Source: JAFMJV01 sp963800275
Lineage (GTDB): Bacteria > Chloroflexota > Limnocylindria > Limnocylindrales > CSP1-4
Length of the DNA stretch: 64,000 nt
Direction: 5' to 3'
Assembly: GCA_963800275.1 (NCBI GenBank)
Contig: CAWDAI010000002.1
Span: 124,001 to 188,000 of the forward strand
This document shows, piece after piece, positions 49,290 through 58,276 of this stretch. Position numbers and translations under genes: made by a program. Below the pieces are notes generated by a model that was not told where the DNA came from, searched no databases, and worked only from the letters and a program-made list of their open reading frames with translations. Each line of letters opens with the position of its first letter. Positions within the stretch are counted from its first letter, which is position 1.

Positions 49290-51362
49290 GTGCCGCACGT
49301 CGATATCTCACGACTTCGCAATGTCGTCCTTGCCGGGCACGCAGGGTCCGGCAAGACCACCATCGCCGAGCACCTGTTGCACAAGGCCGGCGTCATCAAC
49401 CGCATGGGCAACGTCAACGACGGGACCGCCTCGCTCGACTTCGAGCCCGAGGAGCAGAAGCGTCAGCTGACGCTCTCGCTCGCCGCCAACACCTTCGATC
49501 GCGACGGCAACCACGTCACGCTCATCGACACGCCCGGTTACGCGGACTTCGTGGGCGAGGTCATCAGCGGATTCGCAGCGGCCGATGGCGCGCTGATCAC
49601 CGTCGATGCGTCGGGCGGCGTGGAGGCCGGCACGGAGACCGCCGTCCGGCTGTCGCGCTCGAGCCACACCCCGGCCATCTTCGTCATCACCCGCTGTGAG
49701 CGTGAGAACGCCGACCCCACCGCCACCCTCGACGCCCTGCGCGAGGAGTTCGGCAACAAGATCGCGCCACTCCAGATCGCCATCGGCAAGGCCGATTCCT
49801 TCAGCGGCTACGTGGACCTGGTCCATGGCAAGGCCTATGCCTACGAGGACGGCCAGCGCACCGAGGTGCCCGTGCCCGAGGACATGGCCGACGAGGTCGC
49901 GCTGCGCCGGGAGCAGCTGCTCGAGGCCGCCGCCGACGCCGACGACGAGGTGCTCATGAAGTTCCTCGAGGGCGAGGTGGTCAGCGACCAGGAGCTCGAG
50001 CGCTGCCTGCACAAGGGCGTCAAGGACTCCGTCCTGGCGCCGGTGATGGTGACCTCGGCCAACCGCGACATCGGCATGACGGCCATGCTCGACGCCATCG
50101 TCCGCTACCTGCCGACCCCACTGGAGGAGCCGCCGGTGTCCGCCACCGACCCTCGCGGAGACGAGGTCGAGGTGGCGCCCGATCCCGACGGACCGCTGCT
50201 GGCCCAGGTCTTCAAGACCACGGCCGACCCCTTCGTCGGTCGCCTCACCTACTTCCGCGTCTGGTCAGGCCGCATCTCCTCCCACGACACGGTCTGGAAC
50301 GCGGAGAAGGGCGAAGAGGAGCGCATCGCCCAGGTCTTCTACATCAAGGGCGCTGAGCAGGAGGCGGTCGATGAGATCCGCGCCGGCGAGATCGGGGCCG
50401 TGGCCAAGCTGGCTCACACGGTCACCAGCGACTCGCTCAGCCGCAAGGAGACGCCCTTGACGATGGCACCCCTGGTTTACCCGCAGCCGATGCTGCCGGT
50501 GGCCGTGGAGCCGGCCTCCAAGGCCGACCTCGACAAGCTCTCGGGGGCACTCTCCCGCCTGCAGGAGGAGGATCCCACGCTCACCGTCGAGCGCAACGCC
50601 GAGACGGGCGAGCAGCTGTTGTGGGCCCAGGGTGAGAATCAGATCCAGGTCGCCAGCGAGCGCCTGGAGCGCAAGTTCGGCACGAGCATCGTGACCAACC
50701 AGCCGCGTATCCCCTATCGCGAGACCATCCGGGGCACGGCCAAGGCCGAGGGTCGCCACAAGAAGCAGACCGGCGGGCGTGGTCAGTTCGGCCACGTCTG
50801 GCTGGAGATCAGCCCCAACCCGGGCGCCGGTGTCGAGTTCGACACCAAGGTCGTGGGCGGCGTCGTGCCCAGGCAGTTCTTCCCGGGCGTGGAGAAGGGC
50901 GTGCGCGCGGTGGCGGAGAAGGGCCCGGTCGCCGGCTATCCGGTCATCGACTTCAAGGCCGTGCTCTACGACGGCTCCTTCCACACCGTCGACTCGGACG
51001 AGCTGAGCTTCCGTCTGGCCGCGGTGTCCGCCACGCGCAAGGGCATCAACGAGGCTAATCCCACCCTGCTCGAGCCGGTCATGGAGGTCGAGGTCCGCGT
51101 GCCGGAGCAGTACATGGGTGAGGTCAACCGTGATCTCAACACCCGTCGCGGCCGGCTGCTGGGCATGGACGCCAGGGACGGCCAGCAGATCCTCTCAGCG
51201 CACGTGCCGCAGGCAGAGCTCTCCACCTACGCCACCGAGCTGCGCTCGATCACCGGCGGTCGCGGGACCTTCGCGGCCAAGTTGGCGCAGTACGAGGAAG
51301 TGCCCTCGCACGTGGCCCAGAAGGTCATCGACGAGCATCGGGCGGAGGAGGACGAGGGCTAG
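49290..51362 (+). CDS. EF-G-like translational GTPase with degenerate G4 motif
   Basis: A 690-residue protein with all five EF-G domains: GTPase (P-loop GHAGSGKT, switch I NVNDGTASLDFEPEEQKRQLT, G3 DTPGYADF), then domain II, III, IV with the KKQTGGRGQFGHVWLEI stretch, and V with MEVEVRVPEQYMGEVNRDLNTRRGRLLGMD. The G4 motif that reads guanine, normally NKxD, is TRCE here (IFVITRCERENAD), and switch I has QKRQLT where canonical EF-G has QERGIT. It belongs with the EF-G paralogues (FusA2 type) rather than housekeeping fusA. GGAGGAGG precedes the GTG start. It ends overlapping the convergent GH26 gene by 4 bases. Confidence 0.88.
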   Translation: MPHVDISRLRNVVLAGHAGSGKTTIAEHLLHKAGVINRMGNVNDGTASLDFEPEEQKRQLTLSLAANTFDRDGNHVTLIDTPGYADFVGEVISGFAAADGALITVDASGGVEAGTETAVRLSRSSHTPAIFVITRCERENADPTATLDALREEFGNKIAPLQIAIGKADSFSGYVDLVHGKAYAYEDGQRTEVPVPEDMADEVALRREQLLEAAADADDEVLMKFLEGEVVSDQELERCLHKGVKDSVLAPVMVTSANRDIGMTAMLDAIVRYLPTPLEEPPVSATDPRGDEVEVAPDPDGPLLAQVFKTTADPFVGRLTYFRVWSGRISSHDTVWNAEKGEEERIAQVFYIKGAEQEAVDEIRAGEIGAVAKLAHTVTSDSLSRKETPLTMAPLVYPQPMLPVAVEPASKADLDKLSGALSRLQEEDPTLTVERNAETGEQLLWAQGENQIQVASERLERKFGTSIVTNQPRIPYRETIRGTAKAEGRHKKQTGGRGQFGHVWLEISPNPGAGVEFDTKVVGGVVPRQFFPGVEKGVRAVAEKGPVAGYPVIDFKAVLYDGSFHTVDSDELSFRLAAVSATRKGINEANPTLLEPVMEVEVRVPEQYMGEVNRDLNTRRGRLLGMDARDGQQILSAHVPQAELSTYATELRSITGGRGTFAAKLAQYEEVPSHVAQKVIDEHRAEEDEG

Positions 51363-52429
51363 CCCTCCTGCTCGTGGGCCTCGCGCGTCGCGGGGAGCCG
51401 GCCCCCGAAGCGCGGATCGTCCACGATGGCGCGATAGGCCGCCAGCGCCGAGCCGTCTGCGGGCAGATCCAGGCGCCAGTCCGGATGGGCCCTCTGGCGC
51501 TGGCTCATGTCGATGTCGAAGATGACCATGGCCTTGACCCTGGGCCAGCGACGGTAGACCTCGTCGTAGCCCTCGCTGAGCCAGGTGGCCTTGTCGCCAC
51601 CGAGGTGGCTGCTGCCCACCTCGCCCAGGATCACCGGCTTGCCGCCCGGGCAGGTGCGCGTGCGGGTCAGCTCGAGGAGCTGCTCCATCGGTCGCTCGAG
51701 GACCGAGGCCAGGGGGCGCCAGCGGTTCCGGGCCCGGTTATAGGCGTTGAGCCCGACATAGTCGACGTAGCGGTTACCCGGGTAGAACTCGGCGAAGGCG
51801 TCATCGGTGCATCCCCGGCAGGCCTCGCGCGCCGGGCTCCACAGGAAGCGGACATTGTCCGCGCCGACCTCCTGGAAGATCCGCCAGATGTGCCGCCAGG
51901 CCTTGCGGTAGCGCTCCGGGGTGTTGTCGTAGCGCCCGATGCTCCAGGGGTACCAGCGGCCGTTCATCTCGTGGGCGAAGCGCAGGATGATGGGCCCGCC
52001 GTGGTCGCGCGCAGCCACGGCCCAGGTTCGGATGTAGTCGTCGTGGCGGCCGTTGATGATGTGGATGTAGCGGGCGTAGTCGGGCTGTTCGGCGGGGACC
52101 GCCGACGAGGGCTGCCACCAGATGAACGGCGTGATCCCGCGCTCCCGAAGCCCGGCTGCAGCCAGGCTGGGAAAGGCGCACCGACCGCGGTCCGGTGGAC
52201 ACTCGGTCTCGCCCGCGCGCGACCCCCAGTTGCTCCACAGCGTCCACGTCGCGGGCGCGGCGCCGAGTCGCTCGATGGTGGCGTCCACGGTGGCCATGTC
52301 CCCATCGAGGAGTCCGGCTGGGTCGTGGCTGTAGCCCAGGGCCATCGGCGCCCGGGCGTCCACGCCCGGGGTCCCCGCGTGGAGGAGGCAGATCGCGAGG
52401 GTGATGGCGGCGACCGATCGAAGGTGCAT
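51359..52429 (-). CDS. Secreted GH26-like glycoside hydrolase
   Basis: A 356-residue protein with an N-terminal signal peptide (about 25 residues, ending GVDA-R). The TIM-barrel core resembles GH26 beta-mannanases: RFAHEMNGRWYPW carries the probable acid/base glutamate, FLWSPAREACRGC and DYVGLNAYNRARN follow, and PVILGEVGSSH carries the probable nucleophile glutamate. Substrate is likely a beta-mannan or related beta-glycan. It stands alone, convergent with the EF-G-like gene; no carbohydrate transporter is near. Confidence 0.75.
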   Translation of the reverse strand: MHLRSVAAITLAICLLHAGTPGVDARAPMALGYSHDPAGLLDGDMATVDATIERLGAAPATWTLWSNWGSRAGETECPPDRGRCAFPSLAAAGLRERGITPFIWWQPSSAVPAEQPDYARYIHIINGRHDDYIRTWAVAARDHGGPIILRFAHEMNGRWYPWSIGRYDNTPERYRKAWRHIWRIFQEVGADNVRFLWSPAREACRGCTDDAFAEFYPGNRYVDYVGLNAYNRARNRWRPLASVLERPMEQLLELTRTRTCPGGKPVILGEVGSSHLGGDKATWLSEGYDEVYRRWPRVKAMVIFDIDMSQRQRAHPDWRLDLPADGSALAAYRAIVDDPRFGGRLPATREAHEQEG

Positions 52430-52516
52430 GCGGGGCTCCTGGCGACGACGCTCATGGTCACCATAGACGAAGCCGTCCAGGCGGGTTGCCGGCGGCGCTC
52501 GCGGCCGGAGTTCCTG

Positions 52517-53245
52517 TCAGCGCTCGCTCGCCGCCTCCAGGGCCTGGGCCAGGCTGAAGGCGCCCTCGTACAGCGCCCGGCCGGTGATGGCCGCGGGGAA
52601 GCCGCGGGCGGCCAGCTCGCGGATGTCGGCAAGCGTGCTGACGCCGCCCGACGCGATCACCGCCGCACCGGGCACAGTCGCACGCACGCTTTCCAGCAGG
52701 TCGTAGTCGGGCCCGCGCATGCGGCCGTCGCGCACGATGGCCGTGACCGCGAACCAGCGGATCCCGGCCTCCGCCAGGCGCTGGGCCAGGCTCATGACCT
52801 CGCTGCCGCGCGCGCCTGCCACCCAGCCGTCACCGAGGGCCTGTCCAGCGCGCACATCCAGGGCTGCCACCACGCGGTCCGGCCCGTAGCGTTCGGTCAG
52901 GGTGCGCGCCAGCAGGGGGCGGCTGATGAGGGCGGATCCGAGGACCACGCGATCAGCACCGGCGCGCAGCTGCGTGGCCACCGCATCCGCGTCGCGGATG
53001 CCGCCGGCCACCTGGCAGGGCACATCGACCGCGGCCACGATCGCAGCCACCACCTCCGCCTGCAGTGCCCTCCCCTCGCGCGCTGCATCGAGGTCCACGA
53101 CGTGGATGCGTCCGGCGCCGGTCCGCGCGAACTCCCGGGCCACGGCCACCGGGTCATCGTCGTACTCGGTGACCTGGTCGTAGGCGCCCTGCGAGAGGCG
53201 CACGACGCGACCGCCCAGCAGGTCGATAGCCGGGATCAGCTCCAT
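52517..53245 (-). CDS. hisA: HisA, ProFAR isomerase
   Basis: HisA isomerises ProFAR to PRFAR in histidine synthesis. The 242-residue half-barrel pair has the N-terminal catalytic aspartate in IPAIDLLGGRVVRLSQG, VVDLDAAREG, QVAGGIRDADAV, the second catalytic aspartate region VVAALDVRAGQ, and phosphate loops VIASGGVS and AITGRALYEG. It is divergent from yerC-hisG and so separated from the other his genes, with a candidate operator between. A PriA-like dual role in tryptophan synthesis cannot be judged by eye. Confidence 0.95.
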   Translation of the reverse strand: MELIPAIDLLGGRVVRLSQGAYDQVTEYDDDPVAVAREFARTGAGRIHVVDLDAAREGRALQAEVVAAIVAAVDVPCQVAGGIRDADAVATQLRAGADRVVLGSALISRPLLARTLTERYGPDRVVAALDVRAGQALGDGWVAGARGSEVMSLAQRLAEAGIRWFAVTAIVRDGRMRGPDYDLLESVRATVPGAAVIASGGVSTLADIRELAARGFPAAITGRALYEGAFSLAQALEAASER

Positions 53246-53286
53246 CTCGCGAACGCCCGTGACGCCTCGACGCGCAGGTCACATCG

Positions 53287-53314
53287 TTGTAACATGCTAA
53301 CATGCTAGCATAGT
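53287..53314 (+). promoter_or_regulatory. Candidate promoter with overlapping operator for the his genes
   Basis: TTGTAA (53287-53292), a 16-base spacer and CATAGT (53309-53314) could drive yerC-hisG. The spacer holds two tandem ACATGCTA units (53292-53299, 53300-53307), and a 10-bp palindrome ATGCTAGCAT (53302-53311) overlaps the -10. It lies between divergent hisA and the TrpR-like gene, in AT-rich DNA unlike its surroundings. Confidence 0.5.
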
Positions 53315-53361
53315 GACCCGGACCCGCGCGTGACGCTGCACGCACCCCGACGAGGGAGACC

Positions 53362-53667
53362 ATGAGCACAGATCCAACCGAATGGCGCTCGGCAGACACC
53401 GCCGACCTCCTCGAGACCATCCTGGCACTGCCCGACCGGGAGGCCGCCGAGCGCTTCTTCCGTGATCTCTGCACCCTGCGAGAGCTTCATGATCTGGCGC
53501 AACGCTGGCACGTCGTGCGCCTGCTCGACGAGGGTATCGCCTACGCCGAGATCAGCCGCGTCACCGGCGCCAGCACAGCCACCGTCACCCGCATCGCGCA
53601 GTGGCTCAAGCACGGCACGGGCGGGTACCGCGAGGCCCTCGAGCGGCGAGACGGAGGTGACCGGTGA
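53362..53667 (+). CDS. YerC/TrpR-like DNA-binding protein
   Basis: A 101-residue all-helical protein of the YerC/YecD family, related to the tryptophan repressor. The helix-turn-helix reads LHDLAQRWHVVRLLDEGIAYAEISRVTGASTATVTRIAQWLKHG, with an N-terminal segment DLLETILALPDREAAERFFRDLCT. Family members often sit beside his genes. Here it is the first gene of hisGDCBHF-hisIE, coupled to hisG by a 4-base overlap, and downstream of a palindromic site, so it is probably the local regulator. The effector is unknown. Confidence 0.88.
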   Translation: MSTDPTEWRSADTADLLETILALPDREAAERFFRDLCTLRELHDLAQRWHVVRLLDEGIAYAEISRVTGASTATVTRIAQWLKHGTGGYREALERRDGGDR

Positions 53668-54566
53668 TCAGCACCGAGGGCCGGGTCACCGCCTTCCCGC
53701 GCAGCGAGCGCGGCCGCGTCCGCCTGGCCATCCCCAACAAGGGACGGATGCAGCCACCGTCGCTGCAGCTGCTGCACGACGCCGGGCTGCGGTTCGAGGA
53801 TGGCACCCGCGCGCTCACGGCCAAGGTCGCGGGCTTCCCGCTGGATATCCTCTTCGTGCGTACCGACGACATCGTCGAGTTCATCGACGACGGCGTGGCA
53901 GACGTGGGCATCACCGGCACCAACCTGCTCATCGAGGCCGGCGCGGACCTCGAGACCCTGGCCGAGCTGGGCTACGGCTACTGCCGGCTGGAGGCGGCTG
54001 TGCCCAGCGAGTCCCCCGTCAGGCAGTTGAGCGACCTGGCCGGGCTGCGCCTGGCCACGAGCCACCCGCACGCGACTGAGACCTCCTTCGCCGAGCGCGG
54101 CATCGAGGCCGAGATCGTGACCGTCAGCGGCGCCGTCGAGGTGGCCCCGGCCATGGGTCTGGCAGATGGCGTGGTGGACCTCGTCTCCAGCGGCTCGACG
54201 CTGATCATGAATGGCCTGCGCTCGGTGGGGCCGCTCTTCGCCAGCCAGGCCATCCTCGTCGGCCGGCGCGACCTGGGTCCGGAGGCGGCCGCCATCGTGG
54301 CCGAGGTGCGCACGATGATCGAGGCGGTCATCGCCGGCAGAGGCGTCAAGTACCTGATGATGAACGCACCGACCGCTTCGCTTCCGGCCATCGAGGCCAT
54401 CCTGCCCGGGCTGGAGTCGCCCAGCGTGCTGCCCCTGGCCCACTCCGGCATGCACGCGGTCCACGCGGTGGTGGGCGCCGACGACGTCCATCGCATCCTG
54501 GTCCCGCTCCGTGAAGCCGGTGCCACCGGCATCCTGGTCATCCCCGTGGAGAAACTCTTGCCATGA
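53664..54566 (+). CDS. hisG: ATP phosphoribosyltransferase, long form
   Basis: HisG joins ATP and PRPP in the first, feedback-inhibited step. The 300-residue length is that of the long form, with a C-terminal regulatory ACT-like domain (ending HAVVGADDVHRILVPLREAGATGILVIPVEKL) that binds histidine, so no HisZ is needed. RLAIPNKGRMQPPSLQLL at the start and VVDLVSSGSTLIMNGL are family motifs. The GTG is preceded by GGAGGTGA and overlaps the yerC-like stop. Confidence 0.95.
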   Translation: MISTEGRVTAFPRSERGRVRLAIPNKGRMQPPSLQLLHDAGLRFEDGTRALTAKVAGFPLDILFVRTDDIVEFIDDGVADVGITGTNLLIEAGADLETLAELGYGYCRLEAAVPSESPVRQLSDLAGLRLATSHPHATETSFAERGIEAEIVTVSGAVEVAPAMGLADGVVDLVSSGSTLIMNGLRSVGPLFASQAILVGRRDLGPEAAAIVAEVRTMIEAVIAGRGVKYLMMNAPTASLPAIEAILPGLESPSVLPLAHSGMHAVHAVVGADDVHRILVPLREAGATGILVIPVEKLLP

Positions 54567-55894
54567 CCGACAGCGCCGCCCCCACGCTGCGTCGTCTGCG
54601 CCTGGCCGACGCGACTGACGCGGAGCGCCGTGCCCTGACCGACCGTGCGAGCACCGCCACGCCGGACATCCGGGCCCGGGCGCGCGCCATCGTCGACGCC
54701 GTCCGGATCGGTGGCGATGTCGCTCTGCGCGAGGCCAACGCGAACTTCGGTGGTGGGCTGACCGAGCCCGCCGATGCGCCTGCCCTGCGCGTGCCGACGG
54801 ACGATCTGCGCGCGGCTCGCGACCGCTTGCCGGCCGAGCTGCGAGCGGGCCTGGAGCAGATGGCCCGCAACATCGAGGCCTTCCACGCCATCGAGGTCCC
54901 ACCCCCGGCGCAGTGGGTGGAGACGGAGCCGGGCGTGCAGGTCGGTCGCGTGTGGCGCGGCCTGGACCGCGTGGCGGCCTATGTCCCTGGCGGCACCGCC
55001 GCCTACCCTTCGTCGCTGCTGATGAGCGCGGTACCGGCGCGCCTCGCGGGCGTGGGCACGTTCGTGGTCGCCAGCCCGGCCGGACCGGGGGGCGAGCTCT
55101 CCCCTGCCCTCCTCGGCGCGGCCGGCTTGATGGAGGTGGAGGAGTTCTGGGTCATGGGTGGTGCGCAGGCCGTGGGCGCGCTGGCCTACGGCACGGAATC
55201 GATCACCTGCGTGGACAAGATCGTCGGCCCCGGCAACGCCTGGGTCACGGCGGCCAAGCTGGAGGTCCTCGACTCCTGCGCTATCGACATGCCCGCGGGA
55301 CCGACCGAGGTCATGGTCGTGGCCGACGAGACGGCCGATCCCGCACACGTGGCCGCCGATCTCCTGAGCCAGGCCGAGCATGGTCCCGACTCGCCCTCGC
55401 TGCTGGTGACGCCCTCAGAGGCCCTGGCCGACGCGGTCGAGGCCCAGATCGCCGCCCAGCTGCCTACCCTCCTGCGCCGAGACACGCTGGCGGCTTCGGT
55501 GCGAGCGGCGGGCACGGTCGTCATCACCGCCGACATCGAGGAGGCCCTCGCCTTCGCCGATGAGTACGCGCCCGAGCACCTCTCGTGCGTGGTCGCCGAC
55601 GAGGACGCGGCCCTCGCGCGCCTGTCTCATGCCGGCTCGCTGTTCCTGGGCCCGTACGCGCCCGAATCAGCGGGCGACTACGCCGCCGGCTCCAACCACG
55701 TGCTGCCGACCGCCGGGGCCGGGCGTGCCTACAGCCCCCTGGGCGTGGAGTCGTTCGGCCGCTGGATGCAGGTCAACCGGGTCACGCGCGACGGCCTCGC
55801 CCGGATCCTGCCGGCCGTGGCCGCGGTGGCCGAGGCCGAGGGCCTGACCGCCCACCGGCGCGCGGTCGAGATCCGCTTCGAGGAGACGCGCTGA
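54563..55894 (+). CDS. hisD: Histidinol dehydrogenase
   Basis: HisD oxidises histidinol to histidine in two NAD-dependent steps. The 443-residue protein has VAAYVPGGTAAYPSSLLM, CVDKIVGPGNAWVTAAK, the zinc-site segment MPAGPTEVMVVADE, SQAEHGPDSPSLLV, and the C-terminal SAGDYAAGSNHVLPTAG. It overlaps hisG by 4 bases and hisC by one base. Confidence 0.96.
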   Translation: MTDSAAPTLRRLRLADATDAERRALTDRASTATPDIRARARAIVDAVRIGGDVALREANANFGGGLTEPADAPALRVPTDDLRAARDRLPAELRAGLEQMARNIEAFHAIEVPPPAQWVETEPGVQVGRVWRGLDRVAAYVPGGTAAYPSSLLMSAVPARLAGVGTFVVASPAGPGGELSPALLGAAGLMEVEEFWVMGGAQAVGALAYGTESITCVDKIVGPGNAWVTAAKLEVLDSCAIDMPAGPTEVMVVADETADPAHVAADLLSQAEHGPDSPSLLVTPSEALADAVEAQIAAQLPTLLRRDTLAASVRAAGTVVITADIEEALAFADEYAPEHLSCVVADEDAALARLSHAGSLFLGPYAPESAGDYAAGSNHVLPTAGAGRAYSPLGVESFGRWMQVNRVTRDGLARILPAVAAVAEAEGLTAHRRAVEIRFEETR

Positions 55895-57021
55895 TGTCGC
55901 TCGAGACGACCGAGGCCCTGGTCCAGGGCTCCAACGTCTACACCTGGGAGCCGCCCAACCGGGTCATCGCCGCCCGCTACGGGCTGCGACCGGAGGAGAT
56001 CCTGCGCTTCGACACCAACACCAGTCCGGCCGCGCTCTCGTACCTGCCCGAGGTCCTCGAGGGTCCGTGGGAGCCACCGCTCAACGAGTACCCCGACTCC
56101 ACCTACGCCGAGCTGGCCGAGGCCGCGGCCGCCTACGTAGGGGCGCGGCCCGATGAGATCCTCGTCGGCTGTGGCGCGGACGAGGTCCTCGACATCATCG
56201 CCAAGCGCTACCTCGCGAGCGGCTCCACCTCGGTGGTACCGGTCCCGACCTACTCCATGTACGCGGTGCTCAGCGATCAGCGGGCGGCGCGGCTCGTGAC
56301 CATCCCACGTCGGGGACCGCAGGACGGCTATCGGCTGGACGTGGAGGCCGTGGCCGCGAGCCTGCCGGAGGCGGCGGTGGTCTGGCTGTGCGCGCCCAAC
56401 AACCCGACCGGCACGCCGGAGTCCCGCGCGGACATCGTGGCCCTGCTCGAGGCCGGCGCGGGTGTGCCCGGCGGTGGCCCGGCGATCGTGGTCGACGAGG
56501 CCTACATCGAGTTCCACCCGGGATCGCTGGTGGAGCTGCGGGAGCGGTATCCCGCGCTCATCGTGGTCCGCACCATGTCCAAGGCCTTCGCGCTCACGGG
56601 ACTGCGGGTGGGGTATGCCGTGGCCGCGCGCCCCACGATCGAGCGACTGGAGAGCATGCGCCCGCCGGGTTCGCTCAACAGCATCTCCGCGACGGCCGCG
56701 GCACGTGCCCTGCGGCGGCCGGAGATCGCGGCCGCGAACGCAGCCAGCCTGGCCGCGGAGCGCGAGTGGCTGGCCGAGCGCCTGACCGCGGCCGGCCTGG
56801 GCCCCCTGCCCAGCGTGACCAACTTCCTGCTCTGCCCGGTCGGCAGTGCCGGCGATGCGGATGCGCTCAACGAGGCCCTCCTGCGGAGTGGCATCGTGGT
56901 GCGCACGTTCGGACCTGGGCATCCCCTGGCGGGGCACCTGCGATTCACGGTCCGGGACCGTCAACAGGATGAACGACTGCTCCGGGTCGTCGAGGCCTGG
57001 AGCGATGGGAGGCAGACATGA
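55894..57021 (+). CDS. hisC: Histidinol-phosphate aminotransferase
   Basis: HisC transfers an amino group to imidazole-acetol phosphate. The 375-residue fold-type I PLP enzyme shows ILVGCGADEVLDIIAKRYL, CAPNNPTGTPES, VVDEAYIEFHP, and the PLP lysine in RTMSKAFALTGLRVGYAV. The ATG at 55894 overlaps the hisD stop (TGATG); the frame is open upstream through hisD but that part is unrelated. It overlaps hisB by 4 bases. Confidence 0.95.
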   Translation: MSLETTEALVQGSNVYTWEPPNRVIAARYGLRPEEILRFDTNTSPAALSYLPEVLEGPWEPPLNEYPDSTYAELAEAAAAYVGARPDEILVGCGADEVLDIIAKRYLASGSTSVVPVPTYSMYAVLSDQRAARLVTIPRRGPQDGYRLDVEAVAASLPEAAVVWLCAPNNPTGTPESRADIVALLEAGAGVPGGGPAIVVDEAYIEFHPGSLVELRERYPALIVVRTMSKAFALTGLRVGYAVAARPTIERLESMRPPGSLNSISATAAARALRRPEIAAANAASLAAEREWLAERLTAAGLGPLPSVTNFLLCPVGSAGDADALNEALLRSGIVVRTFGPGHPLAGHLRFTVRDRQQDERLLRVVEAWSDGRQT

Positions 57022-57629
57022 GTCAGTCCCGTCACGGCGAGCGCGTCCGCGAGACGAAGGAGACGCGCATCGCGGTCAGCGTCGACCTCGATGGCAGGGG
57101 CAGCGCCGCCATCGCCACGAGCGTCGGTTTCTACGACCACCTGCTCGGTTCGCTCGCGCACCACTCGCTCATCGACATCGAGGTCAACGCCGTCGGCGAC
57201 ACGGAGGTCGATGACCACCACACCGTGGAGGATGTGGCCCTTGCCCTCGGCGGCGCCATCAGCGACGCGCTCGGCGATCGCGCCGGCATCCGCCGTTTCG
57301 GCGCGGCGCGCGTGCCCATGGACGAGTCCCTGGCGCAGTGTGCGCTGGACCTCTCCGGGCGGCCGTATGCCCGCATCGAGCTGCCCTTCCGCGCGGACAA
57401 GGTGGGCGAGCTCTCGACGCAGATGGTCGAGCACGCGCTCTACTCGTTCGCCCAGGCCGCTGGCGCCACGCTCCACCTTGACGGCTATGGTCGCAACGAC
57501 CACCACCTCGCCGAGGCCGCCTTCAAGGCGCTCGCGCGGGCCTTGCGCGCAGCGGTGGAGCCGGACCCGCGGAGGTCGGGCGTGGCCTCCACCAAGGGTT
57601 CGCTGTCGCCCGATGGAGCCGAGGCGTGA
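57018..57629 (+). CDS. hisB: Imidazoleglycerol-phosphate dehydratase
   Basis: HisB dehydrates IGP. The 203-residue protein has the two metal-binding repeats EVDDHHTVEDVALALG and GRNDHHLAEAAFKALARAL. It is the single-function form, with no fused histidinol phosphatase; no separate hisN/hisK phosphatase gene is visible in the window. It overlaps hisC and hisH by 4 bases each. Confidence 0.96.
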   Translation: MSQSRHGERVRETKETRIAVSVDLDGRGSAAIATSVGFYDHLLGSLAHHSLIDIEVNAVGDTEVDDHHTVEDVALALGGAISDALGDRAGIRRFGAARVPMDESLAQCALDLSGRPYARIELPFRADKVGELSTQMVEHALYSFAQAAGATLHLDGYGRNDHHLAEAAFKALARALRAAVEPDPRRSGVASTKGSLSPDGAEA

Positions 57630-58276
57630 CCGAACCGGTCCGCGTCGCGGTCGTGGACTATGGCGCCGGCAACCTCATCTCCATCCGCAACGCCCTGCGC
57701 CTGCTGGGCGCGGAGGTGAGTGTGGCCGAGACGCCCGCTGGGCTCGACGGCACAGAGGTGATCCTCGTGCCCGGGGTGGGCGCCAGCGAGGCCGCCATGG
57801 GCCGGCTCCGTCGCGCGGGCCTGGTCGAGCCCATCATCGAGCGGGTGCGCGGCGGGACCTGGTTCGTGGGTGTCTGCCTGGGCATGCAGCTGCTCTTCGA
57901 GCGCAGTCACGAGGACGGCGCGGAGATGCTGGGCCTGCTGGCAGGCGAGGTCGTGCCCATCCCCGGCGCCCCGAGCCTGCCCCACATCGGCTGGAACCGG
58001 CTCGAGCCCGTGCGCCCGCACCCGGTGGTGGCCGGCCTGCCCGACGACGCCACCGCCTACTTCGTGCACAGCTTCGTGCCGCAGCCGGCCGAGCCGGAGG
58101 TCGTCATCACCGAGACCGAGCACGGAGGTCGGTTCGCCAGCCTCGTCGCGACGGACCGGATCGTGGGCTTCCAGTTCCACCCCGAGCGTTCCGGAGAGGA
58201 CGGTCTCCGGTTGCTGCGCAATACCCTCGAGCTGGTGATCGCCGGCCGTGCGGCCGACGTGGAGGTGCCGGCCTGA
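57626..58276 (+). CDS. hisH: Imidazole glycerol phosphate synthase, glutaminase subunit
   Basis: A class I glutamine amidotransferase (216 residues) that feeds ammonia to HisF. The catalytic triad is visible: Cys in GVCLGMQLLF, and His and Glu in GFQFHPERSG. Other family parts are YGAGNLISIRNAL and PHIGWNRLEP. The start is a GTG overlapping hisB; its stop overlaps the hisF ATG by one base, giving a coupled hisH-hisF pair for a 1:1 complex. Confidence 0.96.
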   Translation: MTEPVRVAVVDYGAGNLISIRNALRLLGAEVSVAETPAGLDGTEVILVPGVGASEAAMGRLRRAGLVEPIIERVRGGTWFVGVCLGMQLLFERSHEDGAEMLGLLAGEVVPIPGAPSLPHIGWNRLEPVRPHPVVAGLPDDATAYFVHSFVPQPAEPEVVITETEHGGRFASLVATDRIVGFQFHPERSGEDGLRLLRNTLELVIAGRAADVEVPA

